Below the pieces are notes generated by a model. That model was not told the origin of the DNA and made no database searches. It saw nothing but the letters and a program-made list of their open reading frames with translations. A stretch of DNA of 64,000 nt from Hydrogenophaga borbori. GTDB lineage: Bacteria > Pseudomonadota > Gammaproteobacteria > Burkholderiales > Burkholderiaceae_C. Below are positions 39,335 to 47,346 of the stretch, piece by piece. Location: NCBI RefSeq assembly GCF_003417535.1, contig NZ_QVLS01000002.1, forward strand, positions 62,001 through 126,000, given 5' to 3'. The translations under genes were made by a program, and so were the position numbers. Each line of letters starts with the position of its first letter. Within the stretch, counting starts at the first letter, position 1.

Positions 39335-39919
39335 TTGGAAGCCTTTCTCCTGTCCACTGGCATCGTCGCGCTCGCCGAAATGGGCGACAAGACGCAGCTG
39401 CTGTCGCTGGTGCTCGCCGCGCGCTTCAAGAAGCCCTGGCCCATCGTCGCGGGCATCCTCGTGGCCACCCTGCTCAACCACGCGCTCGCGGGCGCGGCCG
39501 GGGCCTGGGTCATGGCCGCCGTGGGGCCGGTGGCCATGCGCTGGGTGCTGGGCCTGTCCTTCATCGCCATGGCGGCGTGGATGCTGATTCCCGACAAGCT
39601 GGATGGCGACGAGGTGAAGGCCTCGCGCGGACTGGGCGTGTTCGCCGCCACCGCCTGGGCCTTCTTCCTGGCCGAGATGGGCGACAAGACGCAGATCGCG
39701 ACCATCGCCCTGGGGGCGCAGTACGAGCCCCTGTTCGCGGTGGTGATCGGGACCACGCTGGGCATGATGATCGCCAACGCGCCGGTGGTGTTCTTCGGTG
39801 AAGCGATCACGCGCCGCGTGCCCATCAAGCTGGTGCACGCGGTCGCGGCGCTGATTTTCGCGGTGCTGGGGGTGCTCGCCTTGCTGGGGGCGGGTCCCGC
39901 CCTGACCGGCGCTCAGTAG
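39335..39919 (+). CDS. mneA: Manganese exporter, TMEM165/GDT1 (UPF0016) family
   Basis: A 194-aa, six-helix inner-membrane protein with the two family signatures EMGDKTQLL (residues 15-23) and EMGDKTQIA (about 109-117), which bind the cation. The start is a TTG at 39335 with GGAG 7 bases upstream, because no ATG gives the family N-terminus. The upstream manganese riboswitch supports a Mn-export role. The last 7 bases overlap the opposing lipoprotein gene. Confidence 0.92.
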   Translation: MEAFLLSTGIVALAEMGDKTQLLSLVLAARFKKPWPIVAGILVATLLNHALAGAAGAWVMAAVGPVAMRWVLGLSFIAMAAWMLIPDKLDGDEVKASRGLGVFAATAWAFFLAEMGDKTQIATIALGAQYEPLFAVVIGTTLGMMIANAPVVFFGEAITRRVPIKLVHAVAALIFAVLGVLALLGAGPALTGAQ

Positions 39920-41754
39920 AGGTACACGGCCCCGCTGCCGACGACGCTGTTGTCGTCCGGGTTGCCGTTGACGCCGGTGGCGTTGCTGGATTCTTTGACC
40001 GCGCCCACCGCCAGCGCCAGGGGGCGTCCGCCTGAACCGCCACCCAGCGCCACGCTGCCGCCGAACTGGTCGTTCGCGTCCGGGTTGGACGCCTTCACGT
40101 AGGCTTGCTGTGCCCAGGTGCTGCCCTGGCGGGCGAACACATAGGCGGCGCCGCTGTAGGCGCGGCTGTTGTCGGTCTGAATGCCATTGAGCCCCGTGGC
40201 ATTGCTGCCTTCCTGCCAGGCGCCCACCGCCAGGACGTTGCCGTCGACAGACAGCGCGACCGACACGCCGAACTGGTCGCCGCTGCCGGCGTTGGAGGCC
40301 TTCACATAGGCCTGCTGCGCCCAGCCCGCGCCGTTGTGGGCGAAGACGTAGACGGCGCCGAAGTCCGGGCCGTTGTTGACGTGCTGGTTGCCGTTGATGC
40401 CGGTGGCGCCGCTCTGTTCGGCGGGCGCGCCAACGGCCAGGGTGGTGCCGTCGCCCGAGAGGGCGAGGGCGCCCCCGAAGGCGTCGCCCGCCTCGCCGTT
40501 GGAGGCCTTCACGTAGGCGTCCTGGCTCCAGGCCGTGCCGGCGCGCCGGAACACGTAGACCGCGCCCGCGTCGGGCGCGCTGTTGTCGGCCGGGTCGGGG
40601 GTGGCGACGCCGTTGGAGAAGCCATCTTCGCCCGGCGCGCTCGCGGCCAGGATGTTGCCGTCGCTGGACAGCGCGACCGATGAACCGAACTGGTCGCCGC
40701 TGCCGGCGTTGGAGGCCTTCACATAGGCCTGCTGCGCCCAGCCCGTGCCGTTGTGGGCGAAGACGTAGACGGCGCCGAAGTCGGGGCCGTTGTTGGTGTG
40801 CTGGTCGCCGTTGATGCCCGTGGCGTTGCTCTGTTCGGACGGGGCGCCCACCGCGAGGGTGGTGCCGTCGCCCGAGAGGGCGAGGCCGCTGCCGAAGGCG
40901 TCGCCGGCCTCGCCGTTGGAGGCCTTCACGTAGGCCTCCTGGCTCCAGGCCGCGCCGGCGCGCCGGAACACGTAGACGGCGCCCGCGTTGGGCGCGCTGT
41001 TGTCGACCGGGTCCGGGTTCGCGACGCCGTTGGAGAAGCCGTCCTCGTCGACGGCGCTCACGGCCAGCACCGAGCCATCGGCGGAAAGGGCCACATGGTC
41101 GCCGAACAGGTCGCCGGCGTCGTGGTTGGATGCCTTGATGTAGGCCTGTTGCACCCAGGTGCTGCCGCTGCGCGCGAACACGTAGACCGCGCCACTGTTG
41201 GGGGAGCCGTGGTTGAGCGGGTCGGGTGCGCCGGCCGTGCCGGTGGCATCGCTGCCGTCCCCGCTGGCGCCCACGGCCAGGGTGTTGCCGTCGCCGGATA
41301 TCGCCACGCGGGCGCCGAAGCCCATGTTCTGGCTTTGTGCGGAGGCCTTCACGTAACCACTGGCGCCCGCGAGATGGCCACTGGCGTTGGCGCTGGCGCG
41401 GTTGGCGCAGCCATTGGCGTTGCAGGCCTGCAGCATGTAGCGCGCGTTGACGCGTGCCGGCAGAAACACCTCATGGTCGTACGCGCGGGCGCTGGCGGGC
41501 AGGGTGGCCACGGCCGTGTAGCCCGACTGGCCGTCGGGGTCCTCGAGCAGGACGTAGCTGGTGGCGCCGGCCACCGCGGCCCAGCTGAAATGAAAGGTCT
41601 TGACGCTCTGCGGCGTCAGGCTCAGCGTCTCGGTGCCGCCTCCACCATCCGAGGGCGATTCACCGCCATCGACGACATGCCCGCCGCAGGCGGTCAGGAG
41701 GCAAGCGGCCGTCCAGACGGTCGCGCAGGACAGGTACCTTTTGAACGTGTTCAT
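39913..41754 (-). CDS. FG-GAP repeat lipoprotein with internal duplication
   Basis: A 613-aa predicted outer lipoprotein: signal peptide ending in the lipobox LLTAC (Cys23), a short Gly/Ser linker, a fibronectin-like segment (about 45-115, FHFSWAAVAGATSYVLLEDP), then seven FG-GAP/beta-propeller-type repeats of about 70 residues. Each has a GDGxTLAVGA strand, an asparagine/aspartate-rich loop, GAVYVFxRxGxxWxQxAY and KASN. Such propellers bind calcium or partners in surface proteins; function is unknown. Two adjacent repeats are duplicated as a 417-base unit. The frame runs open to 42381, but the lipobox fixes the start at 41754. Confidence 0.85.
   Translation of the reverse strand: MNTFKRYLSCATVWTAACLLTACGGHVVDGGESPSDGGGGTETLSLTPQSVKTFHFSWAAVAGATSYVLLEDPDGQSGYTAVATLPASARAYDHEVFLPARVNARYMLQACNANGCANRASANASGHLAGASGYVKASAQSQNMGFGARVAISGDGNTLAVGASGDGSDATGTAGAPDPLNHGSPNSGAVYVFARSGSTWVQQAYIKASNHDAGDLFGDHVALSADGSVLAVSAVDEDGFSNGVANPDPVDNSAPNAGAVYVFRRAGAAWSQEAYVKASNGEAGDAFGSGLALSGDGTTLAVGAPSEQSNATGINGDQHTNNGPDFGAVYVFAHNGTGWAQQAYVKASNAGSGDQFGSSVALSSDGNILAASAPGEDGFSNGVATPDPADNSAPDAGAVYVFRRAGTAWSQDAYVKASNGEAGDAFGGALALSGDGTTLAVGAPAEQSGATGINGNQHVNNGPDFGAVYVFAHNGAGWAQQAYVKASNAGSGDQFGVSVALSVDGNVLAVGAWQEGSNATGLNGIQTDNSRAYSGAAYVFARQGSTWAQQAYVKASNPDANDQFGGSVALGGGSGGRPLALAVGAVKESSNATGVNGNPDDNSVVGSGAVYLY
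40230..41065 (-). repeat. 417-bp tandem intragenic duplication
   Basis: Matching sequence recurs with an exact 417-base offset. CACATAGGCCTGCTGCGCC begins at both 40303 and 40720, and CTTCACGTAGGC at both 40507 and 40924, with long near-identical flanks. 417 is 139 codons, i.e. two propeller repeats, so the frame is preserved. Confidence 0.8.
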
Positions 41755-42259
41755 CTCGATGGCCTCAATGGGAAAAGGAGAAGGGCATTGAAAGAAAAAC
41801 CCCGACGGAAAGCCATTCACCGGACGGCCTAGTGATGGCTGTGCCAAGGCATCGGCCGCCCTTTTGGCTGGCATCGGTTCGACGCGTCCCCCGCACTGGC
41901 GCACCACGCACGGGATCGACGCCTTCGTCACGCTGACGCGGGCCATCCTGCTGTTGTTCATCGGCAAGCACCCGATGCGGCGGGACGTGCGCACGGTCTG
42001 CACGCCTCCGCGGCCATCGCCAACAGGGGTGCCGTCGTGCGCGTGTGCGGCGCCGCGCCGCGCGCCTTCATCGTGGTGCCGCTGGTGTGCGGCTTCTTCA
42101 TCGACCTGGTGAACGCGTGGGTGGTCGGGGTGCTGGCGCGCGCGGCCGATGCCCGGCGTGCGGGGGCGCCTAGGCATTCGGATGTAGAGCATCCAAACGA
42201 TATACGGGTAGGGGTGGTGGGCATAAGGTGAAGACCTCACGGCTTCCAGCGACCGCGCC
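41755..42259. other. 505-base stretch without a confident gene
   Basis: Upstream of the lipoprotein (minus) and of the 42260 ORF (plus). On the plus strand, two partly overlapping frames contain a protein-like hydrophobic segment: VTLTRAILLLFIGKHP in one frame (about 41925-41975) and AFIVVPLVCGFFIDLVNAWV in another (about 42065-42125). This would fit a small membrane protein broken by a frameshift, but I recognise no family. A dyad GGATG-N5-CATCC at 42180-42194 and a TATACG stretch nearby may belong to the promoter of the 42260 gene. Confidence 0.4.
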
Positions 42260-42688
42260 ATGCAAACGCCCAGCAAAACGCCCAGCAAAACGCCCATCAA
42301 GATCGGTGTCCATGCCCTGCCCGAGGCGGTTCGGGTGCGATTCGCGGCCCTGTTCCCGGTCGCCAGGGCGCGATGCACCACGACGTGGGCGCTGGTGCGC
42401 CCGGCCGATGCCGAGGTGCTGGTGTGCCATGGCCCACCGCCGCGAGGCGCTCAGCGGGTGAACCTGTGCGTCGGGCCGATCCCGGTACTGGCCTGGGGCG
42501 CCTGCCCGGTGCCGCTGGAGGCAGGCTTTCGCGTGCTGTCGCTCATCGCCGCCCTGGAACAGGCCGCGGCGCTGGTGCGCCCGGCGCGCGAGGCCCGGCC
42601 AGCGCCGGCCCGCCGCAACCTGGCGGCGTTCGAGGAATGGCTGTCGGAGCTGCGGGAAGAGAACCTGCCGTCCGCCACGGCCTACTGA
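42260..42688 (+). CDS. Hypothetical protein (142 aa)
   Basis: No family recognised. Starts with a short lysine-threonine-proline repeat (SKTPSKTPIK) encoded by a repeated AAAACGCCCAGC unit, then an Ala/Pro/Arg-rich globular part with GPIPVLAWGACPVPLEAGFR and a helical C-terminus (AAFEEWLSELREENLP). Codon positions look coding. It stands alone between the lipoprotein upstream region and the I78 gene. Confidence 0.55.
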   Translation: MQTPSKTPSKTPIKIGVHALPEAVRVRFAALFPVARARCTTTWALVRPADAEVLVCHGPPPRGAQRVNLCVGPIPVLAWGACPVPLEAGFRVLSLIAALEQAAALVRPAREARPAPARRNLAAFEEWLSELREENLPSATAY

Positions 42689-42704
42689 GGCGGTCCGGCC
42701 GCGT

Positions 42705-43001
42705 TCAGCCGCAGAAGGCGCGGACGATCTTGCCGGTCTTGGGGTCCGTCTCGATCGTGACCCGCTCTTGACGGTAGTCCAGGGTCACGGGCTGGCCGGG
42801 GGCGATCTGCCGCACCAGGCTGGCGCCGGTGAGCTGGCGGGCCTGGTCGTCGCCGACGCGGTCCTTGCCGGCGAGCGCTTGCGCGGCATCGGGCCGGCAG
42901 GCGCCCGGGGTGGCTGGTGCGCTGGGCATGGGGCTTTGGCAGGCCGCGAGGCCCAGGAGGGTGAGTGCGGCGGCGCCGGCGGCGAGCGGTTTCAGCTTCA
43001 T
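42705..43001 (-). CDS. I78-family peptidase inhibitor lipoprotein
   Basis: A 98-aa lipoprotein with lipobox LAAC (Cys21) and the I78 inhibitor pattern: PGACRPDAAQALAGKDRVGD with Cys, RQIAPGQPVTLDYRQERVTI and the terminal KIVRAFCG. I78 proteins inhibit serine proteases such as elastase; here likely periplasmic or outer-membrane anchored. Confidence 0.85.
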   Translation of the reverse strand: MKLKPLAAGAAALTLLGLAACQSPMPSAPATPGACRPDAAQALAGKDRVGDDQARQLTGASLVRQIAPGQPVTLDYRQERVTIETDPKTGKIVRAFCG

Positions 43002-43078
43002 GGCAAGCCCTCCCGGCTCAGGTGGTGGCGGGCGGTGGCCATGTGGAATGGCGCGATGGCACCCGCGGCTGGCGGTGA

Positions 43079-43152
43079 TGGAGCGGGTGAAGGGAATCGA
43101 ACCCTCGTATGAAGCTTGGGAAGCTGCCGTTCTGCCATTGAACTACACCCGC
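43079..43152 (-). tRNA. glyU: tRNA-Gly (CCC)
   Basis: A 74-base cloverleaf including an encoded CCA. Acceptor GCGGGTG/CACCCGC, D arm with AATGGC loop, anticodon loop TTCCCAA (anticodon CCC), T arm AGGGTTCGATTCCCT, discriminator T. The anticodon stem GCAGC/GCTTC carries one C-U mismatch at positions 28-42. Sequence follows E. coli glyU closely. Confidence 0.95.
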
Positions 43153-43179
43153 GTGGGGGCGGATTCTAGCGCCCTGCGC

Positions 43180-44037
43180 TCAGTCCGCTCCGGTGGCGAT
43201 GGGGGCGCCGGGGCGGCTGCACCACTCGCTCCAGGAGCCCGGGTAGAGCATCGAGCCGCCCAGGCCCGCGACCTCCATGGCCAGCAGGTTGTGGCAGGCG
43301 CTCACGCCAGAGCCGCACTGATTCACCACGGCCTCGGGCGGGCGGCCGTCCAGCACGGCCTCGAACTCGGCGCGCAGCGTGGCCGCCGGTTTGAAGCGGC
43401 CGTCGGCCTGCAGGTTGTCGCGGAACAGGCGGTTGCGCGCGCCGGGGATGTGGCCACCCAGGGGATCCAGCGTTTCGTTCTCGCCGCGGAAGCGGTCGGG
43501 CGCGCGCGCGTCCAGCACCAGCCAGCGCGGCGTGTCGATGTTGGCGCGCAGTTGCCCGTGGTCCGCCGTCGTGGCCAGCGAGGGGCGGGCCTTCAGCGCC
43601 GCGGGCGTGGGGCGTGGCGGCAGATCGGCGGTCACCGGCTGGCCCGCGGCCTTCCAGGCGCCCAGGCCGCCGTCGAGCACGGCCACCGCGCCATGGCCGA
43701 TCCAGCGCAGCATCCACCACAGGCGCGAGGCGTACACGCCGCCGCTGTTGTCGTAGGCCACCACTTGCGTGTCGGTGCCGATGCCCAGCGCGCTCATGGC
43801 CTGCAGGAATACCAAGGGCTCGGGCAGGGGGTTGCGGCCGTTGTCGCCGGTGCGCTGGCCGGACAGCGTGCGCCCCATGTGCACGTGGTGGGCGCCCGGG
43901 ACGTGGCCCGCCTCGTAGGCGCGGCGCCCGATCTCGGGGTCGCTGGTGTCGCTGCTGCAGTCGAGCACGGTGGGCGGGTTCGGCGAGCGCAGGGCGGTGG
44001 CCAGGTCGTCGGCGCTGATCAGGGTGGTGTGGTTCAT
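43180..44037 (-). CDS. sseA: 3-mercaptopyruvate sulfurtransferase
   Basis: Two-domain rhodanese, 285 aa. N-terminal inactive domain with RRAYEAGHVPGAHHVHMGRT, C-terminal active domain with the 3-mercaptopyruvate-type loop QCGSGVSACH. It moves sulfur from 3-mercaptopyruvate to a thiol or cyanide acceptor. The ATG at 44037 is chosen over a longer open frame. Last of six same-strand genes starting with the dioxygenase alpha subunit (22-base gap from the transporter). Confidence 0.93.
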   Translation of the reverse strand: MNHTTLISADDLATALRSPNPPTVLDCSSDTSDPEIGRRAYEAGHVPGAHHVHMGRTLSGQRTGDNGRNPLPEPLVFLQAMSALGIGTDTQVVAYDNSGGVYASRLWWMLRWIGHGAVAVLDGGLGAWKAAGQPVTADLPPRPTPAALKARPSLATTADHGQLRANIDTPRWLVLDARAPDRFRGENETLDPLGGHIPGARNRLFRDNLQADGRFKPAATLRAEFEAVLDGRPPEAVVNQCGSGVSACHNLLAMEVAGLGGSMLYPGSWSEWCSRPGAPIATGAD

Positions 44038-44059
44038 GTCGAAAGGCAGAGAGGGAGGG

Positions 44060-45433
44060 TCAGGCCTTGTGGCCGCTGAGCTGGCTGCCCGCGTCGGGCG
44101 GCAGTCGCAGGCAGGCGGGCGTGGCCAGGGCGCCGATGAGGGCAAGCATGAGGAAGGCGATGCCGTAGTCGACCGGCGCAGCCTCGGCCCGGCCGGCGCC
44201 GCGCGCGGCCAGCGACACCACCACCGAAGACAGCGCGATGCCGACCATGATGGCGAGCTGCCAGACCATGGTGTTGAGCGTGGTGGCCGCGCCGATGCGC
44301 GCCGGCGGCAGTTCGGCGTAGGCGATGGCCGCCACCGCGTTGAACTGCACCGCGCGGAAGAAGCCCGCGATGGACACGGCCAGCGCGATGGCGCCCAGGC
44401 CCCAGGATTCGCGGAACAGCGCGCACACCAGCAGGCCGGCCACGCACAGGCTGCCGTTGGCCAGCATCACGCGGCGAAAGCCCCAGCGGCGCAGCATGGG
44501 CGTGGTCTGGGTCTTGGTGAGCATGGCGATCAGGCCGGCGGCCAGCAGCACCAGGCCGCTTTGCACTGGCGTGTAGCCCAGGCCCAGCTGCAGCATGAGC
44601 GGCAGCAGGAAGGGCAGGGCGCCGTAGCCCACGCGCAGCAGCGAGCCCGACCAGAACGAGGCCGCGAAGGTGGGCACGCGCAGCAGCGAGAAGTCGAGCA
44701 TGGGCAGCTGCGCGCGGCGGTGGCGCCATCCGTAGGCCAGGCCGAGCGCGGCCATCGGCACCAGCCACAAGGCCCCGCTCCAGCGCCCTTCGCGCAAGCC
44801 TTCGAGCACGACGATGGCGATGGCCAGCGCGCCGCCGAGCAGCAACCAGGACAGCGGGTCGAAGCGGCCGTCGGCCGCCTGCCGGATCTGCGGGAAGGCG
44901 CGCAGCGAGCCCAGCAGGCACAACAGCGCAATGGGCACGTTGATGAGGAACACCCAGTGCCACGACAGCCAGGTGGTGAGCAGGCCCCCCAGGGGCGGGC
45001 CGAGCATGGGGCCGGCCATGGCCAGCGTGATCATCCAGGCCAGCGCGTTCACCAGCTGCGGCTTGGGCGTGACGTGCACGATCGAGGTGCGGCCCACCGG
45101 CACCATCAGCGCGGCCGAGGCGCCCTGCAGGGCGCGCGCCGCCACCAGCAGGGGCAGGCTGGTGGCCAGCGCGCACATCAGCGAGCTGAGCGCGAACACC
45201 GCCAGCGCGGCCTGGAACACGGTGCGCGTGCCGAAGCGCGCGGCCAGCCAGTCGCCGGTGGGGATGAAGACCACGCTGCAGAGCAGGTAGACGGTCATCG
45301 TGAGGTTCAGGCTCAGCGGGTCCACGCCCAGGCTCGCCGCGATGTCGGGTATGGCCGGCGCGATGATGGTCGAGTCCAGCTGCTCCATGAAGAAGGCCAG
45401 CCCCACGGTGAGGGGCAGCAGGCGCGCGTTCAT
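44060..45433 (-). CDS. MFS transporter, DHA2 (EmrB/QacA) type
   Basis: A 457-aa, multi-helix major facilitator. Seen: AFFMEQLDSTIIAPAIPDIA in helix 1, ARALQGASAALMVPVGR, and AGPMLGPPLGGLLTTWLSWH in helix 5, the antiporter motif C of drug-exporting DHA members. At 457 aa it is short for DHA2, so 12 rather than 14 helices is possible. It lies between NIPSNAP (22-base gap) and sseA. Confidence 0.88.
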   Translation of the reverse strand: MNARLLPLTVGLAFFMEQLDSTIIAPAIPDIAASLGVDPLSLNLTMTVYLLCSVVFIPTGDWLAARFGTRTVFQAALAVFALSSLMCALATSLPLLVAARALQGASAALMVPVGRTSIVHVTPKPQLVNALAWMITLAMAGPMLGPPLGGLLTTWLSWHWVFLINVPIALLCLLGSLRAFPQIRQAADGRFDPLSWLLLGGALAIAIVVLEGLREGRWSGALWLVPMAALGLAYGWRHRRAQLPMLDFSLLRVPTFAASFWSGSLLRVGYGALPFLLPLMLQLGLGYTPVQSGLVLLAAGLIAMLTKTQTTPMLRRWGFRRVMLANGSLCVAGLLVCALFRESWGLGAIALAVSIAGFFRAVQFNAVAAIAYAELPPARIGAATTLNTMVWQLAIMVGIALSSVVVSLAARGAGRAEAAPVDYGIAFLMLALIGALATPACLRLPPDAGSQLSGHKA

Positions 45434-45455
45434 GGGCAGCGGGAGGCCGGGCGGC

Positions 45456-45779
45456 TCAGCGGGCGCCGGGCGAGAAGGCGCTGGGGCGCAGCACCGTGGT
45501 GGTCTGGCGCGCCAGCAGCGGGCCGTTGGCTTCGCTGGCGGCCTTGCCTGCCTTCCAGTCGGGGTCGGCGCCGAAGGCCTTCCAGGCGGCCTCGCTGGCG
45601 GCCGCGTCGGCGAAGGCCACCAGGTAGAGGAAGGTGTCGGGCTCGCCCTCGGGCTCCCAGCAGTGCAGCAGGGTGATGCCATGGCGGTGGAACAGGGGCA
45701 TGGTGAGCCGGGCGAAGCGCTCGCGCAGGGCGGGGCCCTGGCCGGGCGCGGCCTCGTAGCGTTTGAGTTCGTGGATCAT
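45456..45779 (-). CDS. NIPSNAP-family protein
   Basis: A 107-aa ferredoxin-like alpha/beta barrel protein with MIHELKRYEAAPGQGPALRE, FHRHGITLLHCWEPEGEPDT and LYLVAFADAAASEAAWKAFG, the NIPSNAP/DUF pattern. Many bacterial members occur in aromatic-degradation clusters; the biochemical role is uncertain. It lies 9 bases after the Bug receptor. Confidence 0.85.
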   Translation of the reverse strand: MIHELKRYEAAPGQGPALRERFARLTMPLFHRHGITLLHCWEPEGEPDTFLYLVAFADAAASEAAWKAFGADPDWKAGKAASEANGPLLARQTTTVLRPSAFSPGAR

Positions 45780-45788
45780 GGGCAGAGC

Positions 45789-46772
45789 TTACTGGGTGAC
45801 CTGGATGCCGCTGGTCTTGACGAACTCCGACCACTTGCGCGCGTCGTTCGCCACCTGCTTGGCGAACTCGGCGGGCGAGTTGCCGCCGGGCTCGGCGCCC
45901 ACGGTTTCCATGCGCTTGCGCATGGCCGGCGTCTGCAGGGCCGGGCGCAGCACGTTGGCGATGCGCTCGACGATGGCGGGTGGCGTGCCGGCCGGGGCGA
46001 ACAGGCCGCTCCAGCCGGTGACGTCGAAGCCGGGCACGCCCGATTCGGCGATGGTGGGGATGTCGGGTGTCTGCGGGTAGCGGCGCGCGGTGGTCAGCGC
46101 GATGGCGCGCAGCTTGCCCGATTGCATCCAGGTCAAGGCGTCGGAGTAGTTGGCGAAGCTCAGGTGCACGTCGCCGGCCGCGGCCGCCGCCACGGCGGGC
46201 GCACCGCCGCGGTAGGGCACGTGGACCATGTTGATGCCCACCTGGTGCTTCAGGATTTCGCCCGCGAACTGCGTGAGCCCACCGGCGCCGCCGAAGTTGA
46301 GCTTGCCCGGGTTGGCCTTGGCGTAGGCAATGAACTCCTTGAGGTTGGTCACTGGCAGCGAGGGGTTGACCATCAGCACCAGCGGGTTGGTGTTGATGAG
46401 CGTGATGGGGGCGAAGTCCTTCACACCGTCGTAGCCGACCTTGAAGATGTACTGGTTCAGGGTCTGCGGCGCGGCCAGCGCGAGCAGCAGCGTGTAGCCA
46501 TCGGGCGGGGCCTTGGCCACGAACTCGGTGCCCAGGCTGCCGGCGGCGCCCGGCTTGTTCTCGATGATCACCGGCTGCTTGAGTTCGTCCTGCAGGACGG
46601 GCTGGATCATGCGCGCGACGATGTCGCCGATGCCGCCCGGCGCGTAGGGCACGACGATGCGGATGGCCTTGTTCGGCCAGGGATCGCTGGCCAGGGCGAA
46701 GGGGCTGCAGAGCGCGAGGCCGGCGCCGAGCAGCGCCAGCGCCGCCAGGCGGCGCGGGATCTTGGGTGTCAT
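45789..46772 (-). CDS. Tripartite tricarboxylate (Bug) substrate-binding protein
   Basis: A 327-aa periplasmic receptor with signal peptide LAALALLGAGLALCSPFALA and Bug motifs IRIVVPYAPGGIGDIVARMI, IIENKPGAAGSLGTEFVAK, HVPYRGGAPAVAA and LFAPAGTPPAIVERI. It lies 28 bases after the dioxygenase beta gene, so its ligand is plausibly the dioxygenase substrate. No TctA/TctB genes nearby. Confidence 0.95.
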   Translation of the reverse strand: MTPKIPRRLAALALLGAGLALCSPFALASDPWPNKAIRIVVPYAPGGIGDIVARMIQPVLQDELKQPVIIENKPGAAGSLGTEFVAKAPPDGYTLLLALAAPQTLNQYIFKVGYDGVKDFAPITLINTNPLVLMVNPSLPVTNLKEFIAYAKANPGKLNFGGAGGLTQFAGEILKHQVGINMVHVPYRGGAPAVAAAAAGDVHLSFANYSDALTWMQSGKLRAIALTTARRYPQTPDIPTIAESGVPGFDVTGWSGLFAPAGTPPAIVERIANVLRPALQTPAMRKRMETVGAEPGGNSPAEFAKQVANDARKWSEFVKTSGIQVTQ

Positions 46773-46800
46773 GGGCTTTTGTCTCCGAAGGGGTGGGGGG

Positions 46801-47346
46801 TCAGAGCGGATAGACCATCAAGGTGTCGACCATCCGCGAATCCAGCACGACGCGTCTTTGCGCGATTCGCCATCCCTGAGGTCCCGGCTTGAGCACGTCG
46901 TCGTAGCGACCCGTCGCGAAGACCTCGGTCTCGCCGGTGTACATGGTCCGGTAGATCACGAAGGACGTGCGCGCCTCGCAGCATCCGTCGGCCCGGGGTT
47001 CGATGAGGGGCCGGCCCATCACATGGCGGTGGGTGTGGCTCTCGAAGATATTGGCGATGCGCAGCGCCTTGACGCGGTCGTCCAGCATGCCGCGACCCTC
47101 GCACAGCACGATGCCGATGGGACGGCCGGCCCGCAGGTTCTCGCGCGTGGTCACCTGGTAGACGCCGTCCGGCTCGAAAAAGCCGCTCCATTCCTCGACG
47201 CGGTCGTCGTCGAGCGCGTGGCCGTAGCGCTCCAGCAGGTCGGCGATGGCCTCGCGCGCCGCCGGGGAAAGGCTTGGCGCCGCGGCCTGTGCCGGGGTGG
47301 GCGTGGGGGTGGGGGTGGGGGTGGGGGAGAGAACGGCGGCGCTCAT
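46801..47346 (-). CDS. Aromatic-ring-hydroxylating dioxygenase, beta subunit
   Basis: A 181-aa small subunit of the cystatin/SnoaL-like fold with ERYGHALDDDRVEEWSGFFE, YQVTTRENLRAG and RRVVLDSRMVDTLMVYPL. The N-terminus carries a PTPTPTPTPT tract encoded by a hexanucleotide repeat (about 47303-47327). Its ATG overlaps the stop of the alpha subunit. Confidence 0.9.
   Translation of the reverse strand: MSAAVLSPTPTPTPTPTPAQAAAPSLSPAAREAIADLLERYGHALDDDRVEEWSGFFEPDGVYQVTTRENLRAGRPIGIVLCEGRGMLDDRVKALRIANIFESHTHRHVMGRPLIEPRADGCCEARTSFVIYRTMYTGETEVFATGRYDDVLKPGPQGWRIAQRRVVLDSRMVDTLMVYPL

Noticed and set aside
39913..42381. Lipoprotein ORF starting at 42381
   Set aside because: The extension has non-coding-like composition, and the lipobox signal peptide fixes the start at 41754.
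47299..47330. GTGGGG repeat tract in the dioxygenase beta gene as a phase-variable switch
   Set aside because: The unit is six bases, so slippage keeps the reading frame; it only changes the length of the PT tract.
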